A stretch of DNA of 14,513 bases from an uncultured Lachnospiraceae bacterium. GTDB lineage: Bacteria > Bacillota > Clostridia > Lachnospirales > Lachnospiraceae. This document shows, piece after piece, positions 14,357-14,513 of the stretch; position 1 is the first letter of the stretch, and each line of letters begins with the position of its first letter. The position numbers and the translations under genes were made by a program. Location: positions 1-14,513 of the forward strand of contig CAMPAX010000038.1 in the NCBI GenBank assembly GCA_946633495.1, written 5' to 3'. The notes beneath the pieces were generated by a model that worked only from the letters and a program-made list of their open reading frames with translations, ran no database searches and was not told the origin of the DNA.

Positions 14357-14513
14357 ATGAAGTATGATATCAGTGAAGCTATCCGGTATATCGGTACGGA
14401 TGATAAGGATCTGGATCTTTTTGAAAGCCAGTACGAAGTGCCGAACGGCATGGCATATAATTCCTACCTGATCGTGGATGAGAAGATCGCAGTCATGGAT
14501 ACGGTAGACGAAA
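14357..14513 (+). CDS. FprA-type flavodiiron protein (3' end missing)
   Basis: Flavodiiron proteins reduce O2 to water or NO to N2O, protecting anaerobes. Only the first 52 residues are inside the window. The translation MKYDISEAIRYIGTDDKDLDLFE, then QYEVPNGMAYNSYLIVDEKIAVMDTVDE in sequence, matches the N-terminal strand region of the metallo-beta-lactamase-like domain of the FprA family. The diiron ligands and the flavodoxin domain would lie beyond the edge, so activity cannot be judged. Start ATG follows an AAAGGGGGGA purine-rich site by about 6 bases. No promoter is visible between asnB and this gene, so read-through from asnB is possible. An alternative is another metallo-beta-lactamase-fold protein, less likely given the N-terminal match. 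Confidence 0.82.
   Translation, partial: MKYDISEAIRYIGTDDKDLDLFESQYEVPNGMAYNSYLIVDEKIAVMDTVDE

Overview
The window reads as chromosomal DNA from a low-to-mid GC Gram-positive bacterium of class Clostridia, most likely a Lachnospiraceae member. This is inferred from the gene order rpoC-rpsL-rpsG-fusA-tuf, the Gram-positive type of ribosomal protein S12 with its N-terminal insertion, strong AAGGAGG ribosome binding sites, sigma-A-type TTGACA/TATAAT promoters, and an FprA-type flavodiiron protein typical of anaerobes. No phage, insertion sequence, CRISPR array, rRNA or tRNA gene was seen.

Region 1 (1-7987) is the end of the rpoBC operon plus the str operon, all on the + strand. It holds the 3' three quarters of rpoC, then rpsL (S12), rpsG (S7), fusA (EF-G) and tuf (EF-Tu). 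A perfect-consensus promoter sits between rpoC and rpsL, and tuf has a second strong promoter of its own. A strong intrinsic terminator closes the block. The rpsL leader and the 209-base rpsL-rpsG spacer are rich in hairpins, as expected for translational autoregulation of ribosomal protein genes. No L7Ae-like gene lies between rpoC and rpsL.

Region 2 (7988-8338) is a non-coding spacer between two convergent transcription units. Its main content is a degenerate tandem array in which G-tracts recur every 10 bases 13 times, ending in perfect GGG-N7 repeats that fit the G-quadruplex pattern. Region 3 (8339-10290) is a minus-strand gene for a membrane-anchored GAF-GGDEF diguanylate cyclase, with its own promoter and terminator. 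Divergent from it is folP (dihydropteroate synthase, 10510-11412), with a structured leader.

Region 4 (11413-12000) is an HU-type nucleoid protein gene with a clear promoter and a UUCG-capped terminator. Region 5 (12001-14183) has a 346-base spacer containing nested inverted repeats, a 10-base tandem duplication and a promoter, followed by asnB (glutamine-hydrolysing asparagine synthetase). Region 6 (14184-14513) has a 14-base variable tandem repeat and the first 52 codons of a flavodiiron protein gene cut off by the window edge.

Most of the window is core housekeeping. The points most worth a second look are the helically phased G-tract array at 8191-8317, the Arg at the streptomycin-site lysine of S12, the promoter/hairpin overlap ahead of rpsL, the S7-leader candidate, and the 14-base repeat after asnB. 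I found no gene cluster that looks like a new multi-gene system.
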